From Bacillus sp. ZZV12-4809 (GTDB taxonomy: Bacteria > Bacillota > Bacilli > Bacillales > Cytobacillaceae), in the NCBI RefSeq assembly GCF_009849585.1, contig NZ_VCRN01000014.1:56696-120695 (forward strand): a stretch of DNA of 64,000 nucleotides. The letters run 5' to 3'. Positions 8,536-16,749 of this stretch are shown here, in pieces. The position numbers were made by a program, and so were the translations under genes. The notes under the pieces are model-generated. The model saw only the letters and a list, made by a program, of their open reading frames with translations, did not search any database and was not told the DNA's origin. Every line of letters starts with the position of its first letter. Position 1 is the stretch's first letter.

Positions 8536-9471
8536 GTGACCAAAAAAGTACTCATCGTATTTGCTCTTTTTGCATTATTGATTACCGGAGGGACAAGCCT
8601 GTCACTTGCCGACAGTATAACCGAGCAGCTTGAGTTAAATGGAAAGACGTTAAGCACGGTTACTGTAAATGGAAAGCCTTATGTATCAGTGAAACAGGTA
8701 GCCCAAGCTTCAGGAGGGGAAGTACATAAAAATGCCAATACATTCGTCATTGGCTCAAGGCTCGACCATATTTTAAAGAAGGGTGTGATTCGGGTAGGAA
8801 CAACTGGTGATTATAAGCCATTTACGTACTTTAATCCGGAAACAAAAGAGTATGAAGGATATGATATCGAAGCGGCTAAATTAATGGCAGCAGACCTTGG
8901 GGTGAAGATCACTTTCGTTAAAACTTCCTGGCCAACCTTAATGGAGGACCTCCATAAAAATAAGTTTGATATCGCGGTTGGCGGAATCAGCCGCAATACT
9001 GAACGGCAAAAAACAGCACACTTAACACATCCTTATATAAATGACGGAAAGGCTCCTTTAATACGACAGGAAGATAAAGAGAAATATACAAGTTTGGAAG
9101 CGATTGACCAGCCAAATGTCACCATCGGTGTAAACCCAGGGGGAACCAACCAAAAATTCGTGAATGCCAACATTACACAAGCAAAGGTTGTCGTAATCGA
9201 AAACAATCTGGATATTCCGAACATGGTTGCTGAAGAAAAAGTAGACGTGATGATTACGGACAGCATTGAGGCCATCTACTATGCAAGCCAGGATTCCAGG
9301 CTTTACGCGGCTTTGACGGACAATACGTTCACGAAAAGCCAAAAAGGCTACCTTATGCATCGTGGGGATGCAGTATTTCAGAACTGGGTTAATCTCTGGA
9401 TGGAGGAGATGGAGCTCAATGGAGAATTTGACCGATTAAAAGAAAAGTGGATATACAATAAGGGAGTATAA
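8536..9471 (+). CDS. Exported PheC-like solute-binding protein
   Basis: A 311-residue protein with GTG start 8 bases after AGGAGG, and a signal peptide (about 1-25, LSLAD). Residues 30-75 resemble the small copper-amine-oxidase-N stalk domain found in Firmicutes (VTVNGKPYVSVKQVAQASGG). From about 80 on it is an SBP_bac_3 protein closely following the cyclohexadienyl dehydratase (PheC) pattern: GVIRVGTTGDYKPFTY, FVKTSWPTLM, KFDIAVGGIS, NPGGTNQKF. PheC converts prephenate or arogenate to phenylpyruvate or phenylalanine outside the cytoplasm, but relatives are plain binding proteins. No permease or ATPase gene is adjacent. Confidence 0.75.
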   Translation: MTKKVLIVFALFALLITGGTSLSLADSITEQLELNGKTLSTVTVNGKPYVSVKQVAQASGGEVHKNANTFVIGSRLDHILKKGVIRVGTTGDYKPFTYFNPETKEYEGYDIEAAKLMAADLGVKITFVKTSWPTLMEDLHKNKFDIAVGGISRNTERQKTAHLTHPYINDGKAPLIRQEDKEKYTSLEAIDQPNVTIGVNPGGTNQKFVNANITQAKVVVIENNLDIPNMVAEEKVDVMITDSIEAIYYASQDSRLYAALTDNTFTKSQKGYLMHRGDAVFQNWVNLWMEEMELNGEFDRLKEKWIYNKGV

Positions 9472-9725
9472 TAGAAAAGGTAGGCCAGACATCTATATCC
9501 TATGCTATTCTATTAGAAAAAGAGATGACAGAATAAAACGGGTGGTTTTGCAGCAGAAATACTACAGGTTTAACTTCAGCTGTGATTGTTGCTGCCAGTA
9601 CAACAGGAAAACGCTATTCTATTAAAGGGCGCTTTTATGGAATAAAATTTAGATTATTAAAAGACTTTATAGTTATTCATTTAAGTAATGTAATTCACAA
9701 TACAAAGATATTAAACAACTATATT

Positions 9726-9756
9726 AAACACCGTCTAGGTTAACTGGACGGTGTTT
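9726..9756 (+). terminator. Hairpin, possible terminator
   Basis: A 10-bp stem (9726-9735 with 9747-9756) and an 11-base loop, lacking a clean T run. The rest of 9472-10146 holds only repeat copy 2; no gene is visible in it. Confidence 0.45.
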
Positions 9757-9900
9757 GTGTGATTATAAAGGCAAAATTAAACATCTTTATTCTAACTGAA
9801 CAGAAACGGCCCTATTATTCTCCAATTATCTAATCTAAAGCGGGATGGAGAAAGAGGGGACCTTTAAGGTTTATCACATTACTAAGAGTTGAATTCCTAT

Positions 9901-10021
9901 GGAGGAGAATTTAAAAGCTTCACCTGTTTTTTAGTTGATAAATGAAGAGATGCCTCTGACGGGATTCGAACCCGCATTCCTTTCGTAAGCATAGGCTAGG
10001 GGAGAACATGCTTCCCTACGG
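9901..10021. repeat. Duplicated segment, copy 2 (truncated RNA locus)
   Basis: Matches 7643-7764 at about 95 percent. It retains the terminator and the 3' half of the tRNA-like RNA (minus strand) but ends abruptly at 10021, so the 5' half is missing and this copy cannot form the acceptor stem. Confidence 0.9.
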
Positions 10022-10146
10022 TATAGAGGATGTTTTTTAACAAATGAAAGAAAAGATTAGTGAAAAAAGCTGCTTCAGATAATTTATAGAATTATATCTC
10101 CTTTCACTTTGTATTAAAGAAGAGTAAAAATAAGGAGATGACCAAT

Positions 10147-10389
10147 GTGAAAAAAATTACTGTCTATTCCGCTGACTATTGCGGTTATTGTCGTGCAACT
10201 AAGGATTGGCTAGCAAAACATCAATTATCTTATACCGAATTAGATATCACTAATAATGAAATACAAGAAGAATTTCAGAAATATAAAACACCTGGAATCC
10301 CACTAATTCTTGTTACGGACGAAGATACCGGCCACACTATTCAGATTAGAGGGTTTAATATTGGTGAGTTAACCGAAGCATTATTTTAA
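10147..10389 (+). CDS. Glutaredoxin-like thiol-disulfide protein
   Basis: An 80-residue protein starting at GTG 10147, nine bases after AAGGAG; the ATG at 10138 touches that RBS. It has the thioredoxin-fold redox site CGYC near residues 12-15, the cis-Pro loop (TPGIPLI) and a C-terminal GF motif, matching small glutaredoxin/NrdH-type proteins. It probably serves as a disulfide reductant in the cytoplasm; no ribonucleotide reductase gene is nearby. Confidence 0.8.
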   Translation: MKKITVYSADYCGYCRATKDWLAKHQLSYTELDITNNEIQEEFQKYKTPGIPLILVTDEDTGHTIQIRGFNIGELTEALF

Positions 10390-10390
10390 G

Positions 10391-10419
10391 CCGAATTTTA
10401 TTCGGCATTTTATTTTTAT
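10391..10419 (+). terminator. Rho-independent terminator
   Basis: Perfect 7-bp stem GCCGAAT/ATTCGGC with a TTT loop and a T-rich tail, starting one base after the glutaredoxin stop. Confidence 0.8.
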
Positions 10420-10457
10420 TAATCTTCTTTCACTTTATAGGGAAAGGGGTGAAAAAT

Positions 10458-11387
10458 GTGATAAATAATAAAAATTTGATTCTAGGACCGCAACAAATTA
10501 TTACTGTTTTTGAAGCTCTTAGTACAATCCCTGAGAATTTAGACATCATCAGGGCAAGAGAAGTTTGGTCTCAATCAAAACAAGGTGATGGTATTATCGT
10601 AGCAACTATTGATACAGGAGTAGAAAAAGAACATCCAGATTTAAAGGATAATATTATTAGCGGGTATAACTTTACTGCAGATGATAGTCCAAATGTCTTT
10701 AAAGATTATACAGGCCATGGAACTCATGTTGCTGGGATTATTGCCGCTAGTGATAATGGAAAGGGAATTGTCGGTGTGGCACCAAAGAGCAAAATTTTAG
10801 CGCTAAAAGTAATTGATAGAAATGGGCTGGGAAGTTACGAAAATCTTATTCGAGCCATTCATTATGCAACCCATTGGATTGGTGATAATGGAGAAAGAGT
10901 GAATATCATCAATATGTCTTTAGGGGGACAAGAGCCCAACAATTTACTGCACAAAGCAATAAAAGAAGCTAGGCAAAAAGGGATTGTGCTTGTTTCAGCA
11001 GCTGGTAATGAGGGTGACGGTGAAGACGAGTCTTTTGAACGTTCTTATCCCGGATACTACAAAGAGGTTATTCAAATCGGTTCTATCACAAGAGATTTCA
11101 GACCATCTGTTTTCTCAAATACGAATGTAAATCTTGACTTTGTGGCACCTGGAGAAGATGTACTTTCAACACATTTGAACGGGCGCTATGTACAATTATC
11201 TGGTACATCTATGGCAGCCCCTTATGTTGCCGGAGCAGCAGCCTTAATTTTAAAGATTATTGATCCAGACAATCTAAACCCTCCGATGATTCCCTATCTT
11301 GTGTATCAGTATCTTCTTGAACATAAAAAACCATTAAATTTTTCTTTTAATCAGGTTGGAAATGGACTAATTCAATTAACTACTTAA
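10458..11387 (+). CDS. Intracellular subtilisin-like serine protease
   Basis: About 309 residues with the S8 catalytic triad: Asp in ATIDTGVEKEHPDL, His in GHGTHVAG, Ser in SGTSMAAPYVAG, plus the oxyanion Asn in AAGNEGDGEDE. There is no signal peptide, and the length and the NFSDD-like and GDGEDE segments match Bacillus ISP proteases, which act in the cytoplasm. GTG 10458, eight bases after AAAGGGG, is preferred to GTG 10449, which overlaps that RBS. The short N-terminal extension is typical of ISP proenzymes, but their usual LIPY inhibitory motif is not obvious here. Confidence 0.85.
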   Translation: MINNKNLILGPQQIITVFEALSTIPENLDIIRAREVWSQSKQGDGIIVATIDTGVEKEHPDLKDNIISGYNFTADDSPNVFKDYTGHGTHVAGIIAASDNGKGIVGVAPKSKILALKVIDRNGLGSYENLIRAIHYATHWIGDNGERVNIINMSLGGQEPNNLLHKAIKEARQKGIVLVSAAGNEGDGEDESFERSYPGYYKEVIQIGSITRDFRPSVFSNTNVNLDFVAPGEDVLSTHLNGRYVQLSGTSMAAPYVAGAAALILKIIDPDNLNPPMIPYLVYQYLLEHKKPLNFSFNQVGNGLIQLTT

Positions 11388-11415
11388 AAGAGTGGCCTCC
11401 GGGTCACTCTTTTAT
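11386..11415 (+). terminator. Rho-independent terminator overlapping the subtilase stop
   Basis: Stem AAAAGAGTG / CACTCTTTT extended by a GG-CC core with one mismatch, small loop, T-rich tail. Confidence 0.75.
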
Positions 11416-11491
11416 TTGAAGATATTTCTAATCTATTTTGAGTTGATATATGGAAGATAAAATAAAATATTTACAAATTAACCCAATATAT

Positions 11492-11505
11492 AGAACATAT
11501 GTTCG
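11492..11505. promoter_or_regulatory. LexA (DinR)-type SOS box
   Basis: GAACATATGTTCG fits the Bacillus LexA consensus CGAACRNRYGTTCG except for the first base. It is a 12-bp perfect palindrome about 100 bases before the split sigma factor genes. No clean -35/-10 pair was identified around it. Confidence 0.5.
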
Positions 11506-11603
11506 AAAATGGTTTACAATTAATAGGTAAGAATCACTTTATATTATGAGGAAAAATAATATCAATATAAAGGTGATAGTATTTTTATGGAGGATTCTGC
11601 TAT

Positions 11604-12170
11604 ATGGACAAAAAGCTACCGTTAAAAAGTACAGAGTTTAAAAATCCTTTGATTAAGGGCTTTTTGGAAAATGAAATGAATAGAGAATTATACAAAAAAG
11701 CCATTTATGACTTTACAGAAGAAAACAAAAGATTAGTGGAAGATGCTTTTGCTGAATATTATGAGAGAGTCAGAAGGACGGCTTATTTTAGTAGTATGAT
11801 TAAGTTTATGGGTATTGATTTCGACAAAAAATTACGTAAATTAAACAACCGCTTTATGCTCACCTTGGACCAACCTCTCAAAACTGAAACAAATGAAGGA
11901 TCGACCATGAAGGATATGCTAATTGATTCTGCTGCACCATCATTATATGAAGGTGACGACACCCTTTCATCAAAAATCTCAGATAAGAAATTGTGTGAAG
12001 CCTTAGAAAGGCTAACACCAAAACAAGCAATAGTTTTAGAAATGATATATGTTAAAGAGCTTTCCAATAAGGAAATAGCAGATATCTTTCAAACTTCACC
12101 ACAAAATATTTCCAATACCCATAAGAAAGCTTTAAAAAAGTTAAAAACACTAATGGAAGGTGATTTATAA
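11604..12170 (+). CDS. SigO-like sigma factor subunit (region 4 protein)
   Basis: A 188-residue protein. Residues ~130-182 are a sigma-70 region 4 helix-turn-helix (LTPKQAIVLEMIYVKELSNK, then EIADIFQTSPQNISNTHKKA). The N-terminal half lacks a recognisable region 2. Immediately downstream is a short protein with a region 2-like helix. This pair layout matches B. subtilis SigO (YvrI) and its co-factor RsoA (YvrHa), which together act as one sigma factor. The -35 contact would come from this subunit. Target genes cannot be named; a YvrJ-like gene, a SigO target in B. subtilis, lies at 20308. Confidence 0.7.
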   Translation: MDKKLPLKSTEFKNPLIKGFLENEMNRELYKKAIYDFTEENKRLVEDAFAEYYERVRRTAYFSSMIKFMGIDFDKKLRKLNNRFMLTLDQPLKTETNEGSTMKDMLIDSAAPSLYEGDDTLSSKISDKKLCEALERLTPKQAIVLEMIYVKELSNKEIADIFQTSPQNISNTHKKALKKLKTLMEGDL

Positions 12171-12371
12171 ATGACTAAAGAAGATTGTTGCACTAAAGAA
12201 ATAAAAGAAATTTTAGTATTGTTCGAACCAAAAATAAGAAAAACCTTGCTACAAACTGCAGTTCAAGATCGTGAAGACTTAGCTCAGGAAATGAGATTAA
12301 AATTAATAGAAAAATATCGAAATATACAATTTAACAAAGCACCAAAGTTTTGGGACCTTGTTAATTTTTAA
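12171..12371 (+). CDS. RsoA-like sigma co-factor (region 2-like)
   Basis: A 66-residue protein whose ATG follows the TAA of the sigma subunit directly, implying translational coupling. Residues 30-50 (DREDLAQEMRLKLIEKY) match the core-RNA-polymerase-binding helix of sigma region 2.2. RsoA of B. subtilis is similarly small and supplies the region 2 function to SigO. The C-terminus ends soon after the helix, so it may be slightly shorter than the family. Confidence 0.65.
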   Translation: MTKEDCCTKEIKEILVLFEPKIRKTLLQTAVQDREDLAQEMRLKLIEKYRNIQFNKAPKFWDLVNF

Positions 12372-12426
12372 TATATGGCGGTTTACTTTCTCTTTGTATC
12401 ATTCACTTTATTATATATAAAACGGT

Positions 12427-12497
12427 GGTGGCATAGCCAAGTGGTAAGGCAAAGGTCTGCAAAACCTTTATCCCCGGTTCAAATCCGGGTGTCACCT
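12427..12497 (+). tRNA. tRNA-Cys (GCA)
   Basis: Cloverleaf of 71 bases: acceptor GGTGGCA with TGTCACC (one G-U), D arm from GCC, anticodon stem AAGGT/ACCTT with loop CTGCAAA giving anticodon GCA, T arm CCCGG-TTCAAAT-CCGGG, discriminator U as expected for tRNA-Cys. CCA is not encoded. It stands alone, 56 bases after the sigma co-factor gene. Confidence 0.95.
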
Positions 12498-12527
12498 CTA
12501 AATACTATAATGAGGTGAATATAACAT

Positions 12528-12767
12528 ATGAAAGTGATTGAAAATGGTACTGAGACAATTGAAATAGAATTTAAAAAGTTGAATCGTATCAAAAGTGACT
12601 TATTCAAGATTGCTAAGTGTATAGATGAATGTACGAATAAATCAGAGAAAGAATTTTATCAAATTATTTGTTTAGAGTACTCTAAAGAGTTGAAACAAAT
12701 GAAAGACTCTATTGAACAAACTTATAATGTTGAATTACACAGTTGTTGTACTAACAGGCCTAAATAA
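12528..12767 (+). CDS. Hypothetical small charged protein
   Basis: A 79-residue protein starting 30 bases after tRNA-Cys with RBS TGAGGTG. It is helical and Lys/Glu-rich with five Cys (ICL-, CIDEC, SCC near the end). No family was recognised. It is closed by a strong terminator. Confidence 0.55.
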   Translation: MKVIENGTETIEIEFKKLNRIKSDLFKIAKCIDECTNKSEKEFYQIICLEYSKELKQMKDSIEQTYNVELHSCCTNRPK

Positions 12768-12804
12768 ATGACATTGGGAAATATGTTAGATAATTTATAA
12801 ATTC

Positions 12805-12842
12805 AAAAAGCTTATTGAGACAGTTCTCAATAAGCTTTTTTC
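12805..12842 (+). terminator. Strong bidirectional terminator
   Basis: A 16-bp perfect stem (12805-12820 with 12825-12840) with a CAGT loop and T/A runs on both sides. The remaining ~300 bases up to 13150 show no gene. Confidence 0.85.
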
Positions 12843-13149
12843 TGTTTAACCTATACATCTCGGCACTCCGCCGATCTTAAACTTGTATACCTCCTTTAGG
12901 GTATCTATATCCTATTCTGTAAATCCATTCATGACTAACGAACCCTTTCACTAAGCATATATGGTAAAATTAGGCCTAAATAAAAGTGAAAAGAATGATG
13001 ATATGTCTGATTTTGATAAGGAAATATTCCATATTTTATTTTATCTGTACAATGAAGAATGAATATTTCGATACTTATTTAGTCAATAAAATGGCAGCAA
13101 CCAATCTAGTTTAATGTTGGGAAAATGAATATAGGAAGCAGGTAAATAA

Positions 13150-13866
13150 ATGATCCCATTAGTTTATGATCAAATTAATGGCTGGGGAAAAGACGATGAA
13201 TTCTTCTTGGCACTTTTAAAGAAAGTAAATGTTAAAGAAATAGCAGATTTAGGTTGTGGAACAGGAAGGTTAACAACCCATTTTGCACAAGCTGGCTATC
13301 ATATTACAGCTATTGACCCAAATGTAGATGCGATTGAAAAGGCGAAAAGTAAAGAGTTTGCAGACGAAGTGACTTGGATTGTTGGCGATAGCTCGAATTT
13401 ACAACCAAATACGTTTGATGTTGTCATAATGACAGCGAATGTTGCACAAGTATTTCTTACAGACGAAAGTTGGCAGCAAGTCATTTCTAATGCACATCGA
13501 GCATTAAAACCTGGAGGACATTTTATTTTTGATACGCGTAACCCATTAGCAAAAGCGTGGGAACAATGGCAAAAAGATGTGACACCCGATGTTGCAAAGG
13601 ATGAGGTAAGCGGCGACCCACTTGAAATTTGGACGGAATATGAAGGGTTTATAGGAGATGTATTTACGTTTTATGAAATCGTCAAAAATGCACGAACAGA
13701 TGAAGTGTTAATTCATGAAAAAATGCAACTAAAGTTTCGAACACAAGAAGAAATCTATAAATCATTACAACAAGTAGGCTTTTCACAAATCCAAGTTTAT
13801 GGTGATTGGGAGTTTGAACAAGCAACTGAAGAAACAAAATCATTTATTTTTCATAGTGTGAAATAA
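13150..13866 (+). CDS. Class I SAM-dependent methyltransferase
   Basis: A 238-residue Rossmann methyltransferase: motif I DLGCGTGRLTTHFA at ~37-50, acidic motif II AIDPN, motif III-like VGDSS, motif IV FDVVIMTANVAQVF, post-motif HRALKPGGHFIFDTRNP. It matches Methyltransf_25-type enzymes of unknown small-molecule substrate. RBS GGAAGCAGG precedes the ATG. It is a single-gene unit closed by a terminator downstream. Confidence 0.8.
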   Translation: MIPLVYDQINGWGKDDEFFLALLKKVNVKEIADLGCGTGRLTTHFAQAGYHITAIDPNVDAIEKAKSKEFADEVTWIVGDSSNLQPNTFDVVIMTANVAQVFLTDESWQQVISNAHRALKPGGHFIFDTRNPLAKAWEQWQKDVTPDVAKDEVSGDPLEIWTEYEGFIGDVFTFYEIVKNARTDEVLIHEKMQLKFRTQEEIYKSLQQVGFSQIQVYGDWEFEQATEETKSFIFHSVK

Positions 13867-13989
13867 TATAAGTGGGCTTTTCAAAATTAAACAACTTTTT
13901 AACAGCGTTCCATTTTGGAGTCGGTGTTACGCGCTAACATTTTTAAATGTAGTGTAGTGCTTTAGAAAACTAGTGAATATTACCGTATG

Positions 13990-14030
13990 AAAAAAGCCCT
14001 GTTTTTTTATTCGAAAACAGGGCTTTTTGG
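13990..14030. terminator. Bidirectional terminator
   Basis: Stem AAAAGCCCTGTTTT / AAAACAGGGCTTTT flanked by A and T runs; it separates the methyltransferase from the convergent Nudix gene. Confidence 0.8.
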
Positions 14031-14103
14031 TTTTTTAAAAGACTTAGGGAAATGTATAAAATATACTCTCTTTTTTAAGAAAAGCACCGTTTATTTAATA
14101 AGG

Positions 14104-14523
14104 TTAATCAAAGATAAGGTTCAAATAATCTCCATGTCCTCTTATAAGTTCAACTTCATTTTCGGATGAAATCCAGAAGAAATGGAATGTTAATCCTTCT
14201 TCATCTCCTCCGCCTGTTGGTTGGTAATCCCATTCATCTGGAACACTTGATACAGATATTTTATAAAAAAACCTATTATGTATTGCACCGTCATCGTTCT
14301 CCCATAAATCTTCTGCAATTAAATTTTCAACATGAAAACTTCTCAACCCTGTTTCTTCTTCAATTTCTCTAATGACTGCATGATAAGTGTCTTCTTTGGG
14401 TTTTACTGTGCCTTTGGGTATCTGTATCCCTGCTTCAGTAATAGGATGTTGAAAGACTAATACCTGTGTTTTTCCTTCTTTAATTCTTGTTACATAACCA
14501 TAGGCTTTTCTAATCGGTGTCAA
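14104..14523 (-). CDS. Nudix hydrolase
   Basis: A 139-residue protein containing the Nudix box from Gly38 (GTVKPKED, then REIEEETGL), the Mg-binding helix that hydrolyses nucleoside-diphosphate-linked substrates. The start is TTG 14523 with GGGGGAA upstream; no in-frame ATG precedes it. Substrate unknown. It lies just downstream of the IS110 transposase, on the same strand. Confidence 0.8.
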   Translation of the reverse strand: MTPIRKAYGYVTRIKEGKTQVLVFQHPITEAGIQIPKGTVKPKEDTYHAVIREIEEETGLRSFHVENLIAEDLWENDDGAIHNRFFYKISVSSVPDEWDYQPTGGGDEEGLTFHFFWISSENEVELIRGHGDYLNLIFD

Positions 14524-14582
14524 TAATATATTCCCCCATCACCTTCATATTTTCTCTACCTTTATTCAATAAATCTTCTTCG

Positions 14583-16004
14583 TTAATTCAATAACACTGG
14601 CTCTTGCTTTTCTTCTAACTTATACACTTCATCCCACTCTATTCCACAAGCAGCCGCATGTATTTTAGGGTCGTATTTCTGGCCACTTTTTAAAATTGTA
14701 TAAATCAAATTTGCAATTTTACCACAAAGATGACCAATTGCCTTTTTCTTTATCATTCCTTCGTCAACTTTACGATCGTAATATGCTTTGAAGACGGTTG
14801 GTTTTCGTTTTCCATTCGCTAACATCATCATGGACATCTGATAAAGCACTCGACGTGCATCTCGAACACCACCATAGGTTTGTTTTGTTGAATGTACAGA
14901 TGTTCCAGATTGAGAATTTTCAGCTGATACACCAAGGTATTTTTTGAATTCTTTATATGTATTAAAACGATCTATATCTCCAATAACACCGATTAAGGTA
15001 CAGGCAATATTTTCACTGACAAAAGGAAAAGAAAGAAGTAACTCCGTATATGGATGTGGTTCAATTCCTTTTTCAGGGTCTCCTCTAAGAAGTGAATGGA
15101 TTTCTACATCGATAAGTTGAATGCTTTCCTCAAGCCTCAAGGCTTCTTCAATTACCCATTTCTGCCTTCCTACTAGATGTTCTACTGGTACAGCCACTGT
15201 ATGGGGCATAATTTCAGATAGTGTTTTAGCAGCCTTTTTCGCTACATTCTTAGCGCCTGCTTTAGAAATTGCCTTATACAATTCATCTTCCGATGATCCC
15301 TTCATGTGAAGACCCGAAGGGTATTCTAATACTAATTTCATTACTGAAGAAGTAGCCAATTTTTTAAATGCTTTATTTAAGTCTGGGTGTGTTACTTTTA
15401 ATAATTGTTGAACTTGATTTTTTCTTCGAGTTAACTGAACGTTTAAATACCATCGATCTCGCATGACAGTCCGAAATAAGGATTGTAAGACAGTTTGAGG
15501 TCTTATTAAAGTAACTCCCTGCATGTGAGGATGGAGTTGTTTATGCCACCCCATATAGGACATTACTTTGGCATCCATTGAATCTGATTTTTCTGAGATA
15601 CCTAAATTATTCTTACGAAATTCTCCAACTGCTTTATTCTCCACTTGAAAGAGTTGATATCCTTCGTTCAATAATACTTGCTGAACTAAATAGGAATAAT
15701 GTCCACCAGTAGGTTCTAATAGGATTAAGAAATCATCTCTGTTGATAGTAAATTGATCTTCTATTTGTTTTAAAGCTTTTAAAAATTCTGCGATTCCTGC
15801 GCTATCAGAGTTAAATTTCATTGTTTTTGTTCGTTTCCAGGCAATTCCTTTGGGGTCTAAAAATGCATCAAATTTAATACAAGAAGCTACATGAAAACTA
15901 GCTCCAATATCTATACCAACATAAAATTGATAAAACTTACGAGTATCTTGACCTTTATTATCTGAATGATTCCCATAACTAAAAGGAGTAATCGTATTTT
16001 CCAT
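14583..16004 (-). CDS. IS110-family transposase (recombinase)
   Basis: A 473-residue DEDD recombinase: Asp32 in GIDIGASFHVAS, Glu97 in LLEPTGGHY, Asp141/Asp144 in SDSMDAKV form the RuvC-like N-terminal site. The C-terminal Transposase_20 domain carries the conserved serine region (KYLGVSAENSQSGTS, then YGGVRDARRVLYQ). The RBS GGAGAGG precedes the ATG. IS110 enzymes use a bridge RNA made from the element's own noncoding end to choose donor and target. Here the long noncoding stretch is upstream of the gene, as in the IS110 group rather than IS1111. Confidence 0.9.
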   Translation of the reverse strand: MENTITPFSYGNHSDNKGQDTRKFYQFYVGIDIGASFHVASCIKFDAFLDPKGIAWKRTKTMKFNSDSAGIAEFLKALKQIEDQFTINRDDFLILLEPTGGHYSYLVQQVLLNEGYQLFQVENKAVGEFRKNNLGISEKSDSMDAKVMSYMGWHKQLHPHMQGVTLIRPQTVLQSLFRTVMRDRWYLNVQLTRRKNQVQQLLKVTHPDLNKAFKKLATSSVMKLVLEYPSGLHMKGSSEDELYKAISKAGAKNVAKKAAKTLSEIMPHTVAVPVEHLVGRQKWVIEEALRLEESIQLIDVEIHSLLRGDPEKGIEPHPYTELLLSFPFVSENIACTLIGVIGDIDRFNTYKEFKKYLGVSAENSQSGTSVHSTKQTYGGVRDARRVLYQMSMMMLANGKRKPTVFKAYYDRKVDEGMIKKKAIGHLCGKIANLIYTILKSGQKYDPKIHAAACGIEWDEVYKLEEKQEPVLLN

Positions 16005-16260
16005 GATTTCCTCTCCGAACAGTAAGCAGTATGATTATATCTGACCATCCAAGTTTCTGTTAGAGCTTAAGCCCAATGTAGCATGTTAGGATTATAACGC
16101 CAGATATTTAATCTCAGATTTAACAAAAGAGTCTAGATTCACTAGCTCCATACACTTTTAGAGTTTCAACTGCACACTATTCACTATATTGATTTTAAAA
16201 TCTCTCTATATAGTCTATTGAGGAGGAGTATTCGACACTAACCATAATATTCCTTCTAAA

Positions 16261-16289
16261 AAAATAAAAAACCTGTCGAAATTGACAGG
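16261..16289 (-). terminator. Minus-strand terminator upstream of the transposase
   Basis: Minus-strand stem CCTGTC / GACAGG followed by a run of T residues. It lies between the 110-nt palindrome-closed segment and the transposase gene. Confidence 0.65.
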
Positions 16290-16318
16290 ATAATCCGTTG
16301 TTTTATATTTAATTTAAT

Positions 16319-16428
16319 GTGCAGTGCCGTCTTTCTAATTGAATGGAGTGCCTCACATCAATATTAGAGGTCTATGAATAATAGCCCCAGTCCAGTTAAT
16401 GGTCGGAATCACCTAAAGGTCACTGCAC
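16319..16428 (-). ncRNA. Candidate structured RNA in the IS110 noncoding end (bridge RNA?)
   Basis: A 110-base segment closed by a perfect 8-bp repeat (GTGCAGTG / CACTGCAC) and followed on the minus strand by a terminator, upstream of and parallel to the transposase. Position and orientation fit an IS110 bridge RNA. The internal target- and donor-binding loops were not assigned, and the segment 16041-16240 is an alternative location for it. Confidence 0.35.
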
Positions 16429-16686
16429 AATTATATAATATCGTATCTAGTAAGATTAATAAACCAATGTCCCCAAACGACTTTCAAAGTTTCTATAAGA
16501 GAACTCACGTTTAAAATAAAGGTACATTGGTTCTTCTAAATTATATATTAATTATTCTTTTTATTCATTATTATTTAAATTGTAGCTATAGACTTAACTA
16601 AGTAGCATGTAGTCTATTAAAATAGTGTATTTTTTTCTTTAATCACTACAGAAACGACTTATTGTCCCTAATCACGTACTAAAAGA

Positions 16687-16713
16687 AGGCTGCCGAAACA
16701 TTATCGACAGCCT
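16687..16713 (-). terminator. Terminator of the Cys-rich precursor operon
   Basis: Stem AGGCTG-CGA / TCG-CAGCCT with T-rich tail on the minus strand, just after the precursor gene. The 16440-16686 stretch holds an 8-bp inverted repeat (ACCAATGT) but no gene. Confidence 0.75.
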
Positions 16714-16749
16714 ACCATTAATAATCTTTCGTTCATGTTGCAAATTCGT

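Larger units (their letters stand above)
14583..16440 (-). mobile_element. IS110-type insertion sequence, ends approximate
   Basis: The element should consist of the transposase and the ~430-base noncoding region before it. IS110 elements have no terminal inverted repeats, so neither end can be fixed from one copy; both coordinates are estimates. Confidence 0.5.

Noticed and set aside
13987..14169. Small ORF starting MKKALFFYSKTGLFGF
   Set aside because: It runs through a bidirectional terminator hairpin and has no RBS.
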